Below are positions 45,081-57,211 of a stretch of 64,000 bases of DNA, piece after piece. Numbering within the stretch: the stretch's first letter is position 1; each line of letters starts with the position of its first letter. A model generated the notes under the pieces. That model did not search any database. It saw only the letters and a list, made by a program, of their open reading frames with translations, and had not been told where the DNA came from. Source of the DNA: Cryptomeria japonica (lineage: Eukaryota; Streptophyta; Pinopsida; Cupressales; Cupressaceae); the NCBI RefSeq assembly GCF_030272615.1, contig NC_081415.1, positions 417,851,757 to 417,915,756 of the forward strand, in the 5' to 3' direction. A program made the translations under genes and the position numbers.

Positions 45081-45499
45081 ATATATCAAATACTTTCACC
45101 TTCTAACTAGGAGGCGAGATTGGAGTGATGGTAACCATATTGACATAAAGACCATCATTTGGCATTGAATATGATGCAGAAATGAAATTGGACGAATGTG
45201 GAGGGAACGGGTTTGTGTATATCTACAACTCACTGGGTTTTTTTATCAATGGAATTATTAGATTTATGCTTTTTATCACCGACCTTTATAGCTCCACTAT
45301 CGATGTGGTCTCAGACTATGTCTCTAAGATGATATCATCACCCAATGTTATGACCAGCCACATGGTGATATTGGAAAAACTTTGAACCATCATACCAACA
45401 AGGGTATGATTTGTTGTCTACCAGAGGTCTAATCTCAATAAGAATGATGATATTGTCTTTCAACAATCTTTGCATTATGCTCAAATAAGAATAATTCAA

Positions 45500-47150
45500 T
45501 TTAGTGAAGACCATATTGCATTGTGGTTCTCATGCAGCAGCTATCAAAGGAGTAGCTACGACATTGGCCACAACTTTTTTCTTTTAAGATCCTTCAGAGG
45601 ACATGTCTACAAAAGTACCAGTACGAGGGTTCAAAGAGGACTCTCTCAATTGAATCAACATATGTTGGTAGTCAGTGAACACAGTACACAGATTGGCAAA
45701 ATTTTGATATTGATTGAGAGATAACTTCTCCCTCAATGTCGGTTGTAGATTTCCAATGAACATCCTTTGCAAATCACTATCTAGCAGGACAAAGGGGATA
45801 TCTGGCAGGACAAAGGGGATATTGGTAGATATAGATTGGTACTGCGAGATAAAGTTTGTAATCTTCTCATTTTGCCTTTGCTTACAATGAACAAGGTTAG
45901 TGATGGTGACTTGTTGCCAATGTTTTCTTGGAGTTGTCTGAGGAAGAGATCCATAAGCTAATTGAATGTCTGGATAGAGTGATCAAGCAATTAACTGTAC
46001 CATTCTAATGCGATCCCCTTAAGAGAATGTGAGAATAGTTTAAGCAAGACAAAATCCAAACTATGATAGTCACTACACATGGTCATAAACGAGTAAATAT
46101 GCACATTAGGATCTCCATCACCATTAAACCAATCAAACTTTAGCGACTCATCCCCCTAGGGAAAGATGGTATTAAGGATGGTGATGTCAAGAAATCTCTT
46201 ACAATAATAGGCAGGCATCAAAGACTAGATAGAGGCGGATGCTAGGTTCATGACCTGCAACCACAACTGTCCCATGTTCTGCGGAATGGTGTTCAAGTAA
46301 GGATTAGTAGGCGGTGGAGGAGGACAAGCACCTCCACCAACACTGACATGAGGACTGATACTACCACCAGGGGATATCACCAACACTTGAACTAGCACTG
46401 ACATAGGTAGTGTGCCCTACAATGAAAGTGGTAGTAGAACTAGCAATATAACCCAGGGGAGTGGTAGAAGCATTGATGTTGGGAATGGTAGGCCCGAGAT
46501 CAAGTATGTGTGTTGTCAAACTAGGTATGTCCAAACCAAGCTGAGAGACACAAGTTTCAAATTGTCTATCATGAGGAAAAGTACCAGCAAAAGACATGTG
46601 ACTCTTGACAATCATAGATAATGCAATGGTAGAAGCATTGATGTTGGGAATGGTATGCCCAAGATCAACCATGTGTGTTGTCAAACTAGGTATGTCCAAA
46701 CAAAGTTGAGAGCCACAAGTGTCAAACTGTCTATCTTGAGGAAAAGTATTAGAAAAAGGCACATGACTCTTGACAATCATAGATAATACCCTCAACATAT
46801 CTAGGCCACTCCCATCTAAGATCAACATGTCTCTTAGAGTGATTGCAACATTTTTCGCCCTGGAGAAGGACATTCTCCTGATTCAGGAAACCCTCAAAGT
46901 CTCTCAAATTTTTCTCTAACATGTTAATTTGTTCAAAATCAATGGTAACGATAGAATCATGATCAACAAGAGGAGGGGAATATGGAGGAGAATTCCTTGG
47001 AGAATTGTTTTGAGAGTTTGATTGTGAATAAGGTGGAGAGGGTCCACCTATCAAGATGGTTTTGACAGAGTGATAGGCCATACAGTCATTAGGATGAGGA
47101 AGTGGATCGTTAAACATCAAACTTGGCCTACGAGGACTATAACGATTCAT
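45500..47150 (-). pseudogene. Element C gag relic
   Basis: The minus strand at 45584-45772 reads MFIGNLQPTLREKLSLNQYQ then FANLCTVFTDYQ, resembling the C-terminal half of gypsy gag (family F-x-x-x-L-x-P-x-x-x-x-x-L). Upstream, 46361-46873 holds a repeated unit: HVPFSNTFPQDRQFDTCGSQ and HMSFAGTFPHDRQFETCVSQ, a direct repeat of about 61 residues. At 46749-47150 lies a leader MNRYSPRRPSLMFNDPLPHP with SNSQNNSPRNSP. Frames are broken between these parts. By order after the primer site this is gag. Confidence 0.6.
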
Positions 47151-47439
47151 AGGAATGTTTTTCCTAGCGACTAGTCCTTCTCACAACAACTCATGTGGAA
47201 GTCTAGGTCGTAAAGCTCATGGACAAGATCCAAAAAACTTTGACCACACTACAAGGATGCTGCAAGTCTATAGCACTCTATGATAAAGAGATTTGTTTCA
47301 AATGAGGTTTGTTTCAAGGTTGGCAGAGATTATGTTTGTCTTTTTGTTTTCTCTTTTTACTTTAAAATTTTAAATGAAGTTATGAAATAAAGACTAAAGA
47401 AAATGACAATGCAACTAGTTTACGTTAGGTTCACCAAAA

Positions 47440-48555
47440 TTTAGAGGATGGGATTTGTCACCCTCAAGGTGATGAACCTCAAGGGAAAAACCTACCTTCA
47501 CTCTACCTCACTTATATAGGTGCTAAAGGCGAGCCAACGGATATTAAGCACACAATAAGATAAATGACTAACAAACAGAGTTCTCGAATGACCCTGCTAA
47601 GCCTCTATCCCAAGGACGAGTGTGCAGAACTAGGACACCAGTGTGACGCGATGTCATCATGTATGGACAAAGTACAAAGACCATACAGAAATAACATATG
47701 CAACTATATTATTAATTAAATGATGTAAATGACATGATAGGCTAAAAGCACAAAATATGAAGTACTAGAATGAAGTGAGAAAAAGAAATGAGGAAAGCTC
47801 ACAACCGGTCCATGATTGAAACCTCCCGCAAGATGATCGCCTTCCCATGACTATAAACCTACACACAAATAAATAGAGGAAAATTTTGGGGGTTGTGTTT
47901 AGAGGTTTGCCTCAGTCAAACCTCTGTTTTGGTGTTTCCACCTCCACGGACAACCCAAATAAGAACAATGATAGAGAAATATATGATAAAGATAAATGCA
48001 AACAAGCAAGATAATAGATAAACTATATAGAAATGATAGACGTGCAAATAAATGAAGAGAAATAAATCCTCTCCAACACTCGAGTAAACAACACCACGAA
48101 CTCTATACGAAGTTGTGATAATGGTGGCCTTCAAATGCTGGAAAAACTTGTAAAGGATGAAGGATTGGATTCCAAGAGCTCAAGAAGTCTCAAAATGATC
48201 AAGAAGTCTCCAGAAAGGCTAGAAACATTAAAGATATATCCTCCCAAGAAAATCCTGATGTCAGTGGCTGCAAACAAAGGCATTACGAACTCTTTCAGGA
48301 ATATGTGTAACACTCAAATGGTCACATACGGGATGATAGATTCGCAAGATGAGAGTGTGGCGCGTGGATGTCTCTGCAGCACGCGAGAACCCCATGCTCA
48401 ATTGGTCAACATGGTCGCTAGAAGACAATTTCTAAGATGACAAAGCGATCCATGTGGACAAAAGGACAAATATGATTATGCATGATCTCCATCAACTTGG
48501 AACGAAGATACTCATGTGACACAAAATTGCACGGGATGCAATTTATGACATTACA
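47440..48555 (-). mobile_element. Element C 5' LTR
   Basis: Minus-strand start TGTAATGTCATAAATTGC; end CCATCCTCTAAA next to the primer-site-like TTTTGGTGAACC. Diverged noticeably from its partner at 38536-39648 but collinear throughout, including the box at 47910-47946. Confidence 0.85.
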
Positions 48556-48824
48556 GTAAGAAACATTATAAAAGTGTTAGTGAGAGAAGAGATAAGAAAA
48601 TAACTTACAAGTACCACAAAAAAATATGGGACTTGTTTCTCCTACATGGTTTGTAACATAATAGGTTCTTGTTCTCTATTGAATGCATTACATCCAACAC
48701 TACTAATCAATTTTCTTCTTCTTTTTTCAGAACAAAAAAATAGCTTGAAATACATCTAAATGTTGGGTGGGAAGAAAAAAAATTATCATCCAACCACTCA
48801 AATCTTAAGTGTTGGCAATATGTG
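48556..48824. other. Short gap, no gene
   Basis: No feature seen between element C and the next LTR. Confidence 0.4.
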
Positions 48825-50128
48825 TGTAGCATCATAAATATTACACCCTTTATTAGTGTATCCAATTTCACACTCTCCTAGCACCTATTTTAGTATTTCT
48901 CTTTCCTCTATGCATTATAGGACCTTTATTGTAATTATTTAATGTTTAATTCAATATTATGGGTCTTATTCCACTTTATTACATCATCACCCTCTTATTT
49001 GGGCCCTTAATTCTAGGCGTACCCTTTATCATTTAATCTTGATTTTTCTTTAATCCTTCCCTAAAGCATATTTTTCAAATCTCCACATCTTGGCTTGAGC
49101 CACCACGATGGATTTAGCATTATAATCATGATAGCTCACATCCCTAGAAATTTAGAAAAAAGTGGTCAGGACTGGAGCACCTATCGCTCTAGTCCCATGC
49201 TTTTTTCCCCAATTTTTGGGAGGATGACTGGGTAGTCTTATCCTATTCAAATTTAGCTTCATGCAAAAAATATATTAATTTTAAGTCAGCCTAAATGTGA
49301 TTTTAATTATGAAATCCCTGTATAAGGCTTCCTTCTCAACTCATTTTGAATCTAAGACTCTAAGCATCTATCCATTCAAGTGTTCATCCAAAAAGCATTG
49401 AGGCATTCATCACCGAGCATTTTCAAAGGTATTCAAGGCTACATATTCTTCATTCATTCATTGTGGAGCAAAATTACATCATTCATATGCAAGCATGTTG
49501 GTGTGATTAGGGTTTTGTCATGTTCATGCCATTTTATACAACATATGTGATTACATTCAAGAAGCAAAGCATCATCATTAGTCTTTGCAGATTTGAGGTA
49601 TGTCTTTGCATTGTTTATTTCATTATTTGCGATATTTCATTCAAGGTTAATTCCCAAACTATGGTTTGACTTAAGCAAACCCCTATTCACAGCCTATTTC
49701 CCTTCTCTAGTGTGCGCAAGAGTAGGTGCAGAGCTACGGTATTCAGAACTGACTTTATTTACAAAGATGAACAGATCCCCCTTTGGAGTGTAAAAAGTCC
49801 AGAGGACCAGAGCGACTGTCACTCTAGCCTTGACAAATCAAGAGCTACTTTTGGGAACGGGTCTGAATACATTTGTATTCCTCAAATCCAGGTTTGTGGC
49901 TTGATCCAATGATTATAGCTCATTGTTCATGCATTTTTACCTCAATTTCGGCACATTTACCCCAATTTCAACATCTTCAACAATTCAATTCAACTTAAGG
50001 GATAGAAGTGGCACATTTAAAACTCCTTGGAATTAGATTAGAATCTAGATCTATTAGGTTTAGATCTATCTAATTCCTATAATTCCCCAATGTAATGGTC
50101 CCTATGTAAAATTAGTGGCTTTACTACA
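48825..50128 (+). mobile_element. Old LTR related to element A (probably solo)
   Basis: Starts TGTAGCATCATAAATATTAC. It follows element A's LTR landmarks: GGACTGGAGC/GCTCTAGTCC dyad (49169-49195), TTTTTTCCCCAATTTTTGGG, TATA box 49321-49327, a GAGGTATGTCTTTGCATTG donor-like site near 49595-49613, the box TATGGTTTGACTTAAGCAAA (about 49660-49680) and an acceptor-like pyrimidine/AG stretch after it. The right end is placed near TTACTACA at 50128 by comparison and is less certain. No coding is attached. Confidence 0.65.
49321..49327 (+). promoter_or_regulatory. TATA box of LTR at 48825
   Basis: CTGTATAAGG, exactly 125 bp after the dyad, as in element A. Confidence 0.55.
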
Positions 50129-50333
50129 TCCAATGGTGGAACCCTAATTTTTACCATTACAATGTATTGTCCTTTATTTCAACTTGATGTCTAAAATTAT
50201 GTGTTGTCTTTGATTTTCAACAATTATTGTGTTGTTGCCATTAATATCAAGTTGCTCTCATTAATGTCAACATGCAGTTTGTGTTGTCATTTATGATATG
50301 TTAGGTATGATGATTATTTATGTATTGGGAGAT

Positions 50334-51865
50334 TGTTGGAAGTTGTTGTCACTGATATAGAGTATAGATGGATGATGGTTGTAGTTTATTTATGTTGTGG
50401 ATGTCCACCTTCTTGGTTTCTAATGTCTACACTTAGTATGATGCATTGAAGCATGATGATGATATAATATTAAGATGAGGATTAGATGCATTGAGAAGTA
50501 TTATGATGAGGATTAGAAGTATGGAAATAGAATGACACTATTTGTGTTTATCTTGTGCATTCTATAGGATGGTAGTTATATCTCTTATAAGAAAATGACA
50601 TTTATGAGACATTTTAGTGCTTGGAAGTTTGATGGATTAAGTTGTTGGAGGAATATATGTTGAAGATTTCTTTAAAGAATTCTCTGCATTCCTCCAAATA
50701 TGATGATATGGTATGTTGGATTTGAACATAATTTTTATTCTCTATGGATAGTGTGCTCCAATCATTTTAGGCCCCTAGTGTTGCAATTGATATGGTTGGT
50801 GATTGCATTTTGTTCACAATCTAGTTGGTTGTCAAGATTGGTCATGAAAATGCTCTGCACTTATTTTCATTGATGTTTTAGGAATTTTGGCTTGAAGGAC
50901 ATGTTTATAATGTTTGTTTTGTGTCTCAAATCAAGTTTCAGGTGCTCAAGTGGTCTACAAGAGTTGATAATGATGATTAGTTCATGACTAGGTATTCTAG
51001 TCCTTCGGAATGAAGTGTTTTGTATCAGTTGTGTTGTGCCAACATTTTTTTGATGTGATGGTGAGAAAGAAGTAGTTGGGAATAATGTTATATATTCAAG
51101 GAATTTACTTGCATGATCCACATGATTCTAGATTATCTATTTAGGTGTTGCATTGTGACTAGTATTTGTGTGTCAAGGTAACTACTCTAGTTTGGCCAAT
51201 CGAATTTATTTTCCTACTTTCAATGCATCCTTGGGTGTCTTCACTTGCATTTAAGGTTTTGTTATGTTGTATTTTGCTCCCATTTTAGTGTGTGCATATC
51301 TACATTGAGTTTATTCATATGTAAGATATATTTTGGGGCCAATTGGTTGTGTGCTACATAATTTTTCTAAACATTACCTTGTTGTCGACTTTGGAGGATG
51401 TGTACTAGCGTATGAAATGTTTGGGGTAGATTAGAAAGATGTGATATGATGTTTTTAGGTCCTCTCTATCTCCTAGATTAGACCACTTTTCACCATAATT
51501 GTGTTTGGTAGCCGACTTGATAGGACTTATGCTTATCTCTTGTTCTGGCTAACCTAATTGGTTTTTTTGCAATAAAGAGGATGGTATATATAGAAGATCA
51601 AATAAATGTGGATGGTGTACAGTTGTCTGGATTAGAGTATATATGTGCTTACATAATCATATCAATTGCAGTGTATGTGATTCGAAGTTGAGTCAGTATG
51701 CGGTGATTGTTTTGAAATTGGTTGCTTGAGACAAAAGTTCAAGGGTTGCTTCATACTTGAAGATTGTTGGAGGCAGTATTTTTGAAAGCTTATTCATCTT
51801 GATTTGTATTTTCATGTACCTTGGTTAGAGATAGTGATTCTCCCTAACAAATTCTTTGTACCTTT
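50334..51865 (+). mobile_element. Copia-type LTR relic, left part
   Basis: TGTTGGAAGTTGTTGTCACTG begins after GGGAGAT, the same junction as polypurine tract/LTR in the copia at 23175. The continuation appears at 53857-54105, where the copia LTR box and C-tract are found. The LTR is thus interrupted by the gypsy-like LTR at 51866. It is diverged, so confidence is moderate. Confidence 0.5.
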
Positions 51866-52280
51866 TGTAGACACATAAATTTTTCCACTTAATTGTATGA
51901 ATATTTAGTATTTATTTGATTATTTAACCATTGATAAATAATTAATTAAATTTATATTTAATTAATTCATCTTAACCCTCTTCTCCTATTAATTAAATAA
52001 ATTATTCAATTTATTTGATTTAAATCGCTTAACCAAATTCAGACCATTAATTAAATAAATAAATCTTATTTGTTTAATTTAATCTTCTCTCACATTTAAA
52101 TAAATTAATATTTATTTAAATCCCCCAAAATCTCATCTCTCACATTTAAATAAATTAACATTTATTTAAATCACCTTTATCCTCCACCCACTTCCATTTT
52201 CCTACAAATGCAAGTTACACAACTATTTTAAATAAATAAATTATTTATTTAAAATCCTATTTATCCTCACCCATTTGAAA

Positions 52281-52560
52281 CCTTTAATGGCTTCCCTTAA
52301 AGTCTTCAAACTTAATGGCTTCCTTCTAGAGTCTTCTCAAGCCTTTAATGGTTTCCCTTAAAGTCTTCAAACTCAATGGCTTCCTTCTAGAGTCTTCTTA
52401 AGCCTTTAATGGTTTCCCTTAAAGTCTTCAAACTCGATGGCTTCCTTCTAGAGTCTTCTTAAGCCTTTAATGGTTCCTCTTAAAGTCTTCAAATTTAATG
52501 GCTTCTTTCTAGAGTCTTCTTAAGCCTTTTATGGTTTCCCTCAAAGTCTTCAAGCATTTA
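52281..52560 (+). repeat. 61-bp minisatellite, about 4.6 copies
   Basis: The unit CCTTTAATGGTTTCCCTTAA + AGTCTTCAAACTCAATGGC + TTCCTTCTAGAGTCTTCTTAAG repeats from 52281, 52342, 52403 and 52464, with a partial fifth. Each unit carries two half-units (AAAGTCTTCAAA, AGAGTCTTCTTAA). It is inside the LTR's U3 region. Confidence 0.92.
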
Positions 52561-53322
52561 ATGCTTTATCTTCCTTTTTCTCATGTAAATAAATTCAGAT
52601 TTATTTAAATAAAATCCAAAATTCACATTCACATTTAAATAAATTAATATTTATTTAAATATCTATCCAAATGCAAATTACACCATTTAATTGAAATAAA
52701 TGATTTTACTTCAATTGAAAATCCCAAAATTCCTCCCACTTGCATTCTCCTACAAAATCCACTTGTATGCCTAAATCCCTTCTAGATTCTTCTAACTCCT
52801 TCTAATTAGCCTACTCCTATCCTAATCATTGTCACATTCCTAAATAAAATGAAGTCACTTCTCAAAAACCTCCAAAGTCTTCAATAACCATTAAAGGCTC
52901 TATGTCTACAAATGGTTAACCTCTAAAGTCTTCCAAACCATTAAAGGCTCTTTCATAACCATTTATGGTTAACTCACCTTTTACCTTTGGTTAGAGACTT
53001 TCCTCTAACTTAACCATTCTTTTGACTCATGGGTCTCTTCAAAGAATTTATTTCTTTGAATAAGGTAACCATTTAACCCTTGCACATTCATTTATCCCTT
53101 GGATAAAAGGAATATCCATTAACTTAACCCTAACCTAACCACCTAGGGTAACCATCATATCCCCTCAAGCATTTAATGCTCCTTATCTCTCCTCTCAAGC
53201 CTCCTCATGGTGACACTTGTCAACATGTGATTGGGTTGAAAGTCTCACCTGGATTGAATATCTTTCAATCCTAACCCTTGTTAAGATTGCTCAATCTAAA
53301 CCCTTCATTTCCCCATTTCTTC

Positions 53323-53330
53323 TATAAATA
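53323..53330 (+). promoter_or_regulatory. TATA box of the long LTR
   Basis: TATAAATA followed by GAACCCTTCTTGTCAAGC; the surrounding context is typical of plant LTR promoters. Confidence 0.6.
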
Positions 53331-53856
53331 GAACCCTTCTTGTCAAGCAAAGGAGAAAGCATTAGAGTATTGTTTCTATACTGGTATTAGCATAGAGATT
53401 TTTCATAGCATCACTATCTACACTTGCATAGCATTTGTTTATCATATCCAACCATCTTGAATCTCCACATGGAATCCATGGCTAGTGCTAAAAGTTGAGA
53501 GATACACTCATTTGGGACTTGGAGGGGGGAGAAACAAGGAAGAAGCATCAAAAGGCATCATGGAAGCATCTTAGGGAGGCTCTTCTCCTTTCTTTTGTTT
53601 TGTTAAACTTCTTTTATACTTTTTGAAATCTATTTTGATATGTTTGGAATGGTTTTTAGTTCTTTGTTTTGGTTTTTATGGTTGAAACTAACTTATTAAC
53701 ATTGAACTTTGTTGTTTCCTTGTCCCCATTTCCATGACATCACCTTTCCCCAAGGTAGTGAGTCTCAACCTACAAGTCCCTTGTATCTTTCCCGGGGGTA
53801 GTACACCTCAACTTTCAAGTCCCTCTGAGAGTAGTGAGCTTCCTTGGCAATGAACC

Positions 53857-54105
53857 TACAACAATATTGTAATAGTATTCATATATTGTGAGTTCACTCT
53901 CATTCTAATTTTTCTCTGTTTGGGTTTACCACGTAAATTCAATGTTCTCTTCTACATGGTGTTCAATATTTTATCTTTCATTGTTGATGATAAAGTAAAG
54001 GTTAGGTTGACACTAGTTTGTGGAATAAAATTTAAGTATTAACTCAAAGATTGCTTCATCATCTTCCCCTTCCTCCCCCCCCCCCCACTTCTCAATCTTA
54101 GAGTA
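53857..54105 (+). mobile_element. Copia-type LTR relic, right part
   Basis: TTTTTCTCTGTTTGGGTTTA then CCACGTAAATTC (about 53930-53960) matches the box in the copia LTRs at 23175 and 62858. TTCCTCCCCCCCCCCCACTT (54067-54090) matches the C-tract before copia LTR ends. It continues the relic broken at 51865. Confidence 0.5.
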
Positions 54106-54309
54106 TGTTTGACATTAATTTGGTGATATATCTAGTTTCTAATATACTAACATGTAAAAGGTGTAGTTATACCATCTTGTTCTTAAAATCTTCGTAGTCC
54201 TCTTTTTTAGAGTATGTTTTCTTTGTTGGTGCATTTGAAATAATTACACCATAATACACCTCATGCTTGACATTAATCGGTAGATAGGGGCGAGCCTTAT
54301 GAATACCAT
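54106..54309. other. Short gap, no gene
   Basis: Nothing recognised. Confidence 0.4.
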
Positions 54310-55520
54310 TCATCACATGTTTATTTCCTTTGGAATATTTGGGATAAAGAAAAGCAATCTGCCACAAAATGCTAATAAACTTAATAAGATATGACAATTA
54401 TTTCCAAATTGAAAGAAATTGGATGTGGCAAATAGATTTTAATCTTAACATAGAATGACTTGTGAAAATCTCATGAACAACGACACAACAGTAATTTGAT
54501 GCATTACTGAATAAAGATTTTAGTCTTAACACATAAATTAAAGTAGAATTGAATGGTTGGTACACACCAATGAATTATAGTAAAAACTATGATTACATGA
54601 GCTATAGAGTTGAATAAAAAACAAATGGCGATGGTTCCTTCTAATAAAAAAAGTTTGTGTGATAGAAATAAAATCTTAAGGAATAGAACCCATGAAAGAA
54701 TGTGAAGGTACAAATTTTATTGGTGAGTCTAGAATGATGCTCAACAACCATAATTGAAGTAATGCAATGCTATAGAAAATGCAGTGTGAAGGTATTAGTT
54801 CATCACAAACTTTTTATGGGTTTCTCACCTATGGGAAGAAAGTCCAGAACATGTGTACCATCAGATATAGAGTTTAACATATCAAAATTTGAAATTTAAG
54901 TTTTTTAGTACATTATGAATTATAAATTCTTAAGAGAATTTTGAAGTGATTATCACTTTTTTAATTAAAATGTTTTCTTTCTTAAAGGTCTAAAATATAT
55001 TGTCTAGTTAAAGTATGTTTTCATACAAGTTACTTTGAAAATTGTCAATTGTTGCCTTAATTTGAACCTCCAATTGAACTAAAGGCATGAAGATGGAATT
55101 CTCTAGCAATGATTGGTGTTTAAGAATAAGCTTCGAAAGATGATTGGTTTGAATTATACTTAACAAACAACCCATTAAATTCTTCTTAAAACACGTTGTG
55201 TTCTTCACCAAAAGGTGAAGACAACCCTTGTTGTACTGAGGAGACAACATGTGCCATCATGCCTTGAATTGTTTATCCAAAAATGGTTGGTTGATAGTTA
55301 CATATTTGAGGAGCCTTGTCCTTTTTAAGAATATCATTAATTAATTATAATGGTCCTTTGTTTATCAATTCCTGTAGTGCGAAGCTTATGATTTGATATG
55401 TCATATAACTATTACATAATTTTTTTGGCGTGATTCATCTTGGGGGCTAGAAATTATAGGACCTAAGTGGTCCTATATTTTACCTAGATCTAGTGAGAAC
55501 CTATACAGTGTCAATAAATT
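54310..55520 (-). repeat. Dispersed repeat, copy 2
   Basis: Same order of sequence as 35936-37070, for example CATGAAAGAAT, GATGCTCAACAACC, TTAATTTGAACCTCCAATTG and GAGGAGACAACATGTGC. It ends abruptly where the LTR of element F begins, so that LTR inserted into it. The minus-strand frame 55008-55250 keeps SIFMPLVQLEVQIK and NLYENI. Confidence 0.75.
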
Positions 55521-57211
55521 TGTTGAACACACCACATGATTGAGTGGGGGGGGGGGGGGGGGGGGGGGGGGTGGGGCTGAATAAATTCAGGCCTTAAAAA
55601 CACTTACATACTTATCTTTAAACTTTAAACCATAAGCACATAATCACAACATAAATAAATAATGAAAGCATGAAGCATAACAAACACATGAACACCAGAT
55701 TTACATGGAAAACCCAAGCAAGTAAAAACCAAGGTGAGAATCAAGCTCACAATATAAATACAATTTGTTACAATGCTGCCTCTAGAACTCTCTAGTCCTG
55801 AGAAGACTTGCAGAACTAAGGTGCACAACCTTAGGGAAATATACAAATGACTTGCAAGATTGAAACACACTGTTTCAAGGTAAGATGTAGAAAGCTTCCA
55901 AGAGACTCACTATCTTTTGGTGCAAAAAGAATGGATGAATTAGAATGAAAAATATCTCCTGATCATGAAATTGACCTTGAATCTCTAGGTCAAGTGATCA
56001 ATATCAGGGCAAATTCTTCTAGCTTCAAACACAATCTTTGAACACTATCACACTGAGAATATCATCATCAAAGCTCTTCACAACAATCTTTTCCACATCT
56101 CTAGTACCAACTATGCTTGTAGATCATTCACACCTTCTCCACATCAACTCACAAATATTCCACACACTTACTCATACATCTACACACCTTTATATACAAG
56201 ATTAATCATCAAAACCCTTAACTAGGTCAGAAATAGATAAAATATGAATTATTACATAAATGCGGCCACTTGGACCTACAATATCAATATGGTCCACTCC
56301 GGGAGATAGAGAGGACCCAAAAATATTATAGTACAACATTTCCAAATGATTCCAATGAAATAAACCCACTAACACATCCTCCAAGGTTGGCATCAAATGA
56401 AACATGTAGATGAACAATGAAGCATGCCAACCAGTCAGCCCAAAAATATTATCCATTGCATGAAACTCAATGTGGATCTACACGCACCATGGTGAGAACC
56501 ATATCAACATCCAAACTCAACAACCAAAGCATATGTAGACCAAAAAAGTATGATCCAAGTAGGATACACCAACACAGTCAACCAAAGACCAAAATAGCTG
56601 ACATGCAAAACTTGGAACATCATAACTCCATATGTCGATCAACTTATCAAATAAAAAACTGAACTGAAGCACTACACAGACCACATGAAAAATCCTTCAT
56701 ATTGTACCACTTTAATCCACATATTCAGAATGCATCGGACATACTTTGGACCTATTCTAATAGATAGCCTTACTGTCAAAAGCAATAACAACCAACTCTG
56801 CCAATTGAGCAATGGAAGCCTACGAATCTAATAGTGCAATATGCATAGAACATAGACATCATGTTCAAAACCATAGCACATAATCTTCACATACTAGAGG
56901 AATACAAGGAATTCTTCCAATGGGATATTACTTCTCTTTTTTGCATAAATATTATTTCCTACATATTGAAACTCCTATTGTACCATCCTTACAAAAATAC
57001 ATGAGCATCTCCACCAAATAATTCAATAGTACTTAAACACATAAATAGTCTTTCTTGCATATTGGAACTTCCACTACATCATCCTTCATCATCATACTAG
57101 AATACATAAGTTCTCTTTCCATCATATTGGGACTTCCACTACATCATCCTTACTTCAACCTTGTGGCATCGATGACAACACAACACAACACAACAACTCA
57201 AGTTTCCAACA
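55521..57211 (-). mobile_element. Element F 3' LTR (copia-like ends, minus strand)
   Basis: On the minus strand it starts TGTTGGAAACTTGAG right after a polypurine tract and ends GTGGTGTGTTCAACA; the TGTTG...CAACA ends are complementary. TATA-like TATATAAAGG is at 56187-56196. The copia LTR box (GGTTTTTACTTGCTTGGG, TTTTCCATGTAAA) is near 55690-55740. Close to the end is a run of 26 G on the plus strand. Confidence 0.82.
55546..55571 (+). repeat. G26 homopolymer
   Basis: Twenty-six consecutive G, equivalent to a C-run in the sense strand of element F, at the place where other copia LTRs here have 5-9 C. It could form quadruplexes; the exact length may be a sequencing estimate. Confidence 0.85.

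Larger units (their letters stand above)
38536..48555 (-). mobile_element. Old gypsy element without RT ('element C', minus strand)
   Basis: Two direct LTR-like repeats (38536-39648 and about 47440-48555) flank gag and protease relics that read leftward. The polypurine tract at 39649-39664 and a primer-site-like stretch at 47415-47440 match those of element A. Between the protease and the 3' LTR (39665-43461) no RT, RNase H or integrase motif is visible. A solo LTR has inserted at 43462-44045. The candidate target-site duplication (GTAGT versus GTAAG) does not match well, in keeping with age. Confidence 0.8.
51866..53856 (+). mobile_element. Long gypsy-like LTR (probably solo)
   Basis: Starts TGTAGACACATAAATTTTTC. 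It contains a run of (A)TTTAAATAAATTAA-type words (51900-52260), a 61-bp minisatellite, CTATAAATAG TATA box at 53323-53330 and a 3' part with the repeated word GTAGTGAG(T/C)...CAAGTCCCT. The right boundary is uncertain by tens of bases. No primer site or coding follows, so it looks solo. Confidence 0.6.

Noticed and set aside
38536-48555. TSD for element C (GTAGT / GTAAG)
   Set aside because: Only three of five bases agree; not strong enough to call.
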